A DNA stretch of 64,000 nucleotides from Hassallia byssoidea VB512170 (lineage in GTDB: Bacteria > Cyanobacteriota > Cyanobacteriia > Cyanobacteriales > Nostocaceae): NCBI RefSeq assembly GCF_000817785.2, contig NZ_JTCM02000012.1:1-64000 (forward strand), in the 5' to 3' direction. How positions within the stretch are numbered: the first letter of the stretch is position 1; the number at the start of each line of letters is the position of its first letter. A model generated the notes under the pieces. That model did not search any database and was not told where the DNA came from. It saw nothing but the letters and a program-made list of their open reading frames with translations. The position numbers were made by a program, and so were the translations under genes. This document shows positions 59,660 to 64,000 of this stretch, piece by piece.

Positions 59660-61720
59660 ATGAATAATGACGTTTTAATTATCGGTGGCGGCGTTATTGG
59701 TTTAGCGATCGCCATTGAACTAAAATTGCGAAGTTGCAATGTTACCGTACTTTGCCGCGACTTTAAAGCTGCCGCAACCCACGCAGCTGCCGGGATGTTA
59801 GCACCAGATGCCGAAAACATCTCAGGTGAGGCGATGCAGTCTTTGTGTAGGCGATCGCGTCGTTTATATCCAGACTGGACACGCAAACTAGAAGACCTTA
59901 CAGGCTTAAATACTGGTTACTCATCTTGCGGCATTTTAGCACCGATTTATGGGGAAGGGGGACTCCTTGGAGACAAGGAGACAAGGAGACAAGGAGGACA
60001 AGGAGGACAAGGGGGAATTATTCCTACTTCTTTATTTTCCCCATCCCCCCACTCCCCACTCCCTACTCCCTACTCCCCCTCCTCGTCTGCTTACTGGTTA
60101 GATAAAGAGGCAATTCATCAATATCAGCCGGGATTGGCAGATGAAGTAGTTGGCGGGTGGTGGTATCCTGAAGATGGGCAAGTAGATAATAGAGCTTTAG
60201 CGCGGGTATTGTGGACAGCAGCAGAGTCCCTTGGCGTTGAACTCAAAGAAGGCGTTACAGTTGAAGCTATTGAACAGCAGCAAGGGCAAGTTTTAGGTGT
60301 ACAAACTAACGCTGGGCTGATTCGTGCTGAACAGTATGTTTTAGCCGGGGGTGCTTGGTCGAATGAATTGTTACCCTTACCCGTGCGTCCGAAAAAAGGG
60401 CAAATGCTGAGTTTGCGAGTGCCAGAATTTACTTCACAATTGCCTTTAAAACGGATTTTGTACGGACAAGATATTTACATCGTACCAAGGCGCGATACCT
60501 GCGGCACACTTCGTGAACGCCGGATTATCTTAGGCGCAACTAGCGAAGATGTTGGCTTCACTCCTCACAACACCCCAGCCGGCATATCATACTTGCTACA
60601 AGCAGCTATCCGCCTATATCCGCAATTACAAGATTATCCGATTGAGGAATTATGGTGGGGATTTCGCCCTGCTACCCCCGATGAATTACCTATTATTGGC
60701 ACTAGTCACTGTAAAAATTTGACACTAGCTACTGGTCATTACCGTAATGGTATTCTGCTGGCGCCGATAACAGCGGCATTGATAGCCGATTTAATTTGCG
60801 AACAAAAATCAGACTCGCTGCTAACTCAATTCAACTATTCGCGATTTCTCGCTAAGTCATCTACTACCACTTCAATGCTTACCCACTTCCCACTTCCCAC
60901 TCCCCCCCTCCTCCCCTCCCCCCCTCTTGATTCACCCCTGATTATTGCTGGCAAAACTTTTCAATCTCGGTTGATGACGGGAACTGGTAAATATCGCAGC
61001 GTTGAGGAAATGCAGCAAAGTATCATCGCTAGCGGATGCCAAATTGTGACTGTTGCGGTGCGACGAGTACAAACTAAAGCGCCAGGACATGAAAATTTAG
61101 CTGAAGCACTCGATTGGACAAAAATCTGGATGTTGCCGAATACCGCAGGTTGTCAAACCGCAGAAGAGGCGATTCGCGTTGCCCGTTTGGGACGGGAAAT
61201 GGCAAAGCTATTAGGACAGGAAGATAATAATTTTGTCAAGTTGGAAGTGATACCCGATGCGAAATATTTACTTCCAGATCCAATCGGGACGCTGCAAGCG
61301 GCAGAACAACTGGTGAAAGAAGGTTTTGCTGTATTGCCTTATATCAACGCTGACCCAATGTTAGCGAAACGTTTGGAAGAAGCCGGCTGTGCAACTGTGA
61401 TGCCTTTGGCTTCACCGATTGGATCTGGACAAGGGCTGAAAACAACGGCGAATATTCAAATCATTATTGAAAATGCTGGTGTGCCGGTGGTGGTGGATGC
61501 GGGAATTGGATCGCCTTCAGAGGCAGCGCAGGCGATGGAAATGGGCGCAGATGCTTTGTTGATTAATAGCGCGATCGCTCTTTCTCAAAACCCCGCAGCA
61601 ATGGCGCAGGCGATGAATATGGCTGCATACGCTGGTCGTCTGGCATATCTTGCCGGCAGAATGCCCATTAAAAATTATGCCAGTGCTAGTTCACCCCTTC
61701 AGGGGACAATCACTAGCTAG
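59660..61720 (+). CDS. thiO/thiG: Bifunctional glycine oxidase/thiazole synthase (ThiO-ThiG fusion) with two repeat-derived inserts
   Basis: 686 residues. Residues ~1-395 are ThiO (FAD glycine oxidase): [34 protein letters not shown] and [18 protein letters not shown]. Residues ~430-686 are Thi[61 protein letters not shown] (imine-forming Lys), [10 protein letters not shown] and [24 protein letters not shown]. ThiO makes dehydroglycine from glycine and ThiG builds the thiazole of thiamine. The fusion is known in cyanobacteria. Two inserts are STRR-derived: ~105-146 ([16 protein letters not shown]...[15 protein letters not shown], 59966-60087) inside ThiO, and the linker ~408-428 ([15 protein letters not shown]). 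No TPP riboswitch was seen upstream. Confidence 0.95.
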   Translation: MNNDVLIIGGGVIGLAIAIELKLRSCNVTVLCRDFKAAATHAAAGMLAPDAENISGEAMQSLCRRSRRLYPDWTRKLEDLTGLNTGYSSCGILAPIYGEGGLLGDKETRRQGGQGGQGGIIPTSLFSPSPHSPLPTPYSPSSSAYWLDKEAIHQYQPGLADEVVGGWWYPEDGQVDNRALARVLWTAAESLGVELKEGVTVEAIEQQQGQVLGVQTNAGLIRAEQYVLAGGAWSNELLPLPVRPKKGQMLSLRVPEFTSQLPLKRILYGQDIYIVPRRDTCGTLRERRIILGATSEDVGFTPHNTPAGISYLLQAAIRLYPQLQDYPIEELWWGFRPATPDELPIIGTSHCKNLTLATGHYRNGILLAPITAALIADLICEQKSDSLLTQFNYSRFLAKSSTTTSMLTHFPLPTPPLLPSPPLDSPLIIAGKTFQSRLMTGTGKYRSVEEMQQSIIASGCQIVTVAVRRVQTKAPGHENLAEALDWTKIWMLPNTAGCQTAEEAIRVARLGREMAKLLGQEDNNFVKLEVIPDAKYLLPDPIGTLQAAEQLVKEGFAVLPYINADPMLAKRLEEAGCATVMPLASPIGSGQGLKTTANIQIIIENAGVPVVVDAGIGSPSEAAQAMEMGADALLINSAIALSQNPAAMAQAMNMAAYAGRLAYLAGRMPIKNYASASSPLQGTITS
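59966..60087. repeat. In-frame STRR inside thiO
   Basis: GGAGACAAGGAGACAAGG and GGACAAGG repeats (59968-60014), core GAATTATTCCTACTTC, then CCCCACTCCCCACTCCC and TACTCCC repeats (60045-60082). A shorter C-rich run encodes the ThiO-ThiG linker at 60886-60927. Confidence 0.92.
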
Positions 61721-61891
61721 GGACGCTTGGGTTGGGGAGAGACAAATTAATTTCCCCACAAGAATGCAAAACTCATAAGTATAAGAGAAATAAGAATTAT
61801 TAAGAAATGTAAAGATTTATATCAAAAGTGAAAAGTAAAATCTTAAACTTCTGTAACATTAAATAAACAAACACAAAGTAGGAATCAATTC

Positions 61892-62071
61892 ATGCCGTAC
61901 ACAACAGAAGAAGGCGGTCGTCTGAATAATTTTGCCCGTGAACCAAAGGTATATCAAGCAGAACCTCCCAGCGACGGACAAAAGCGCAACTATATTTTTC
62001 TGGGAATTGCCGCTACAGTTTTGGTTGGGGGCTTGATTTTCGTAGCCTTCTCTGTTTCCAGTGTGGCTTGA
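61892..62071 (+). CDS. Psb34-like (Ssl1498 family) light-harvesting-like protein
   Basis: 59 residues (MPYTTEEGGRLNNFAREPK, then VYQAEPPSDGQKRNY, one membrane helix IFLGIAATVLVGGLIFVAFSV, SSVA end). The N-terminal MPYTTEEGGRLNNFA.EPKVY.AEPP is diagnostic of the ssl1498/Psb34 family, a small single-helix thylakoid protein bound to photosystem II assembly intermediates. It is shorter than typical ORF cut-offs. AGGA lies upstream. Expressed alone, downstream of thiO-thiG by 171 bp. Confidence 0.92.
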   Translation: MPYTTEEGGRLNNFAREPKVYQAEPPSDGQKRNYIFLGIAATVLVGGLIFVAFSVSSVA

Positions 62072-62269
62072 TAAACGGTTTTTTTGACAGTAGCCTACAT
62101 TTTCAGCTTGCATAAATGAAGTTGCAAGCGTACTCTACACAAAACTTAATTTTTAGGCTTTTTCGGGTTCCCAATTTTTGAGGAACCTAATTTTTTGGGC
62201 AAATAGTACTTGACAGATTGACAAAGTAATGCATATAAAAAGAGCGATCGCTATCTCAAATATTAGCGA

Positions 62270-63760
62270 AGATAAACTTTCTTGCGGAAGCTTTGAGAAA
62301 TTCAGCTAACAAATAGCTTCGACTGTAGTTTGTTGGTGTAGCAGTCGCAGCAATAGCTTGATTTACTCGATATCCTTGGGAAGTGCAGCACAAAGGAAAA
62401 GTCTTTTTGAATAGCATCGTGCAAGTAATATTTTTCAGCATTGTAATATCGTTCAAAGAACACTTTATACAATCTCACCCAAGGAGTGCAAACCACTCTC
62501 CGTGAGATAAAGGATTTTTCTTACGTTTGATAATGTAGTTTGGTAACTCTTGTTTGAAAGCTTCTCGCAAGCACCACTTTTCGACTTTATCTTTAACTTT
62601 CCAGTCATGTTCTATACTTAAAGCTAATTGCACAACTTCACCATCTAAAAAAGGTACTCGTGTTTCCACATTAAATGCCATACTGCACCGATCAACTCTT
62701 TGCAATTCAGTGCGGTGTAGGTTCATCAATTTGTGCAAAAATAATTGTTGCAGTTCGGTTTCGGAAATATTTAGTGCGTACATATCATAACCACCAAAGA
62801 GTTCGTCGCTACCGTCTCCTCCTAATACAACTTTGATATTTGCTGCATGAATTCTTCGATACAACTCAGTGGTTATGACTGCATTGATAATATCCCCATA
62901 CTCGGTTAATTCCGAGATAGCGATCGCAGCTTTTACATGAGATAGTTTTAAATCATTTTTTTCCAAAATAATAACAATCTGTTTTATGCCTTTTTGCCGA
63001 CAAAACTGTTGAGATATCTCAAAGTCTTCACTGTTGTCAGTGCCAATTGTGAAGGCACTTGATTTGGGTGAAATTTAATCGCTTGACTTAAAACAATTCA
63101 ACTATCTAATCCACCACTGTATATAACACCAACAGGCAAATCAGTATTAACCCGTTTTTTGACTGCATTAATAACAGTGTCATGAAGTTGTAATATAAAC
63201 TCCGATAATTTCCAGTTTTTATTATTATATTCAGGAACAAAGTAACGTTTGGGTTCTCCCGTTTGAGATTTCCAATGTCCGGGGGGAAGAACTTTAATTT
63301 TTTGGTTTAAAAATGTTAGCGCTTTTAACTCCGAAGCTATGTAAAGTAAGTTATGATTTTCAACATAATATAAAGGTACAATACCAATGCGATCGCGAGC
63401 GTAAAATATGCGATTTTATTTAATATCGATAATTACAAATGCAAACTGACCTTCAAAAAGGTGTAAACATTCTTCTTTATACTCCTCAAATGCATGAAGA
63501 ACAGTTTCCGTATCGCTTTCTGTTTTGAATTGGTATTTACTTTGTAGCTTATCCTTAATTTCTGGAAAGTTAAATATTTCACCGTTAAAAACAATTAACT
63601 TATCACCACTTTGATTAAATATAGGTTGTATAGCTTGTTCTCTATCAACTATTTTCAAACGCTGAGTTCCAGCTAAAACTAATTCGTTACTATAAGTTTC
63701 TGTAACTTATCCTCGCGATTTGATTGCCTCCATCATCAGTAAAAATGGGATATTGATGTC
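62270..63760 (-). pseudogene. asnB: Asparagine synthetase (glutamine-hydrolysing, AsnB-type), multiply broken
   Basis: Read on the minus strand, fragments of one gene follow in order. A truncated class-II glutaminase region at 63419-63750 (RLKIVDREQAIQPIFNQ, LIVFNGEIFNF, CLHLFEGQFAFVIID) has no N-terminal catalytic Cys. A TAA follows at 63416. The same frame continues FYARDRIGIVPLYYVE, ELKALTFLN, GVIYSGGLDS (the PP-loop SGGxDS), then TGA at 63098-63100. A frameshift near 63070 leads to FTIGTDNSEDF and the synthetase domain to 62475 (VVLGGDGSDELFGGYDMYAL, MAFNVETRVPFLDGEVV). Another shift leads to VRLYKVFFERYYNAEKYYLHDA (62302-62490). Two stops and at least two shifts mean it is dead. Confidence 0.88.
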
Positions 63761-63799
63761 TGAGCGGTTACTTGGAAATATAGTTAAGAAGCTATTAAT

Positions 63800-64000
63800 T
63801 TATTTAACAAAGTGTTCATTTATTGCTTCATTAACAAAATTTTCTTGTCGGTTGCGAATAAATTCATGAGTAGCGCCAATAATAGCATCAGAACTAGTTA
63901 TTTTATTAATTTGACTCATAAACTCATCGACCTGACAGCGATATTGCTGGAAATCTTGCTTTATATATTGATTGAAATTTGAGTAATAATCGGTGAGATC
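63800..64000 (-). CDS. C-terminal part of an unidentified gene (cut by window edge)
   Basis: An open frame runs in from the right edge on the minus strand for 66 codons (DLTDYYSNFNQYIKQDFQQY, then RCQVDEFMSQINKITSSDA, IIGATHEFIRNRQENFVNEA) and stops at 63800-63802. The composition is normal and helical. No family is recognised from this fragment. It lies just upstream of the asnB remnant in the same direction, so it may have belonged to the same operon. Confidence 0.5.
   Translation of the reverse strand, partial: DLTDYYSNFNQYIKQDFQQYRCQVDEFMSQINKITSSDAIIGATHEFIRNRQENFVNEAINEHFVK

Overview
The window is chromosomal DNA of a filamentous, probably heterocyst-forming cyanobacterium (order Nostocales). 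The evidence is photosynthesis and respiration genes of cyanobacterial type (ycf3, ndhH, a Psb34-like small protein), very many GCGATCGC octamers (HIP1), cyanobacterial gene families (thiO-thiG fusion, CruA/CruP-type lycopene cyclase, PGM1-type ATP-grasp, 4-Cys Ser/Thr kinase), and an extreme load of short tandem heptanucleotide repeats (STRRs) between genes. No tRNA, rRNA, CRISPR array or intact transposase was seen.

Layout. 1-5.6 kb: the end of a 21-bp minisatellite, a membrane pentapeptide-repeat protein, a small helical protein, an HtpX-type protease, the CrcB fluoride channel and a TIGR04283 glycosyltransferase. 5.7-10.4 kb: a second 21-bp array, two tandem TVP38/DedA-type membrane proteins followed by a MerA-like flavin oxidoreductase, and an SDR. 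10.6-13.7 kb: a VOC gene remnant, MgtE, a small protein and a second SDR. 14.3-17.9 kb: a frameshifted P-loop ATPase, a third 21-bp array and a TPR protein with an ATPase-like N-terminus lacking a Walker A motif. 18-25.3 kb: PGM1-like ATP-grasp enzyme, SAP-like protein, kinase, secreted pentapeptide protein and M20 amidohydrolase. 25.7-38.9 kb: hemerythrin-like protein, DUF2993, DUF2231, SDR, DUF2809, DUF167, GST, SRAP, ycf3, gatC, ECM4-type GST, BON protein, aroA and a redoxin.

39.4-44.2 kb is the most distinctive gene group: a three-domain thymidylate synthase, a dCMP deaminase that overlaps it by one base, a membrane-tailed dUTPase/dCTP-deaminase-fold protein that appears to lack the deaminase glutamate, and a nucleoside deoxyribosyltransferase-fold protein. 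These four are co-oriented. They are followed by a CobA-like protein with a ruined P-loop (opposite strand) and an adenylate-kinase paralogue. This is a pyrimidine-deoxynucleotide module. It may be plain dTMP synthesis, or a pool-sensing or defence arrangement.

44.4-64 kb: rph, pgl, an FHA protein, an M50-like protein, a kynurenine-monooxygenase-like gene with one in-frame amber codon, rsmH, ndhH, a DXCF-type GAF protein, CruA/CruP-family cyclase, cimA, a decayed 2Fe-2S ferredoxin, thiO-thiG, a Psb34-like gene and a wrecked asparagine synthetase.

Two themes run through the window. First, STRR arrays nearly always switch strand in the same order (G-rich heptads, short core, C-rich heptads). 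They supply stop codons for several genes and sit in frame inside three conserved enzymes (cimA, the CruA-like cyclase, ThiO). Second, at least six genes are broken, three of them by one or very few changes, which suggests ongoing genome erosion or, for the single-base cases, assembly error.
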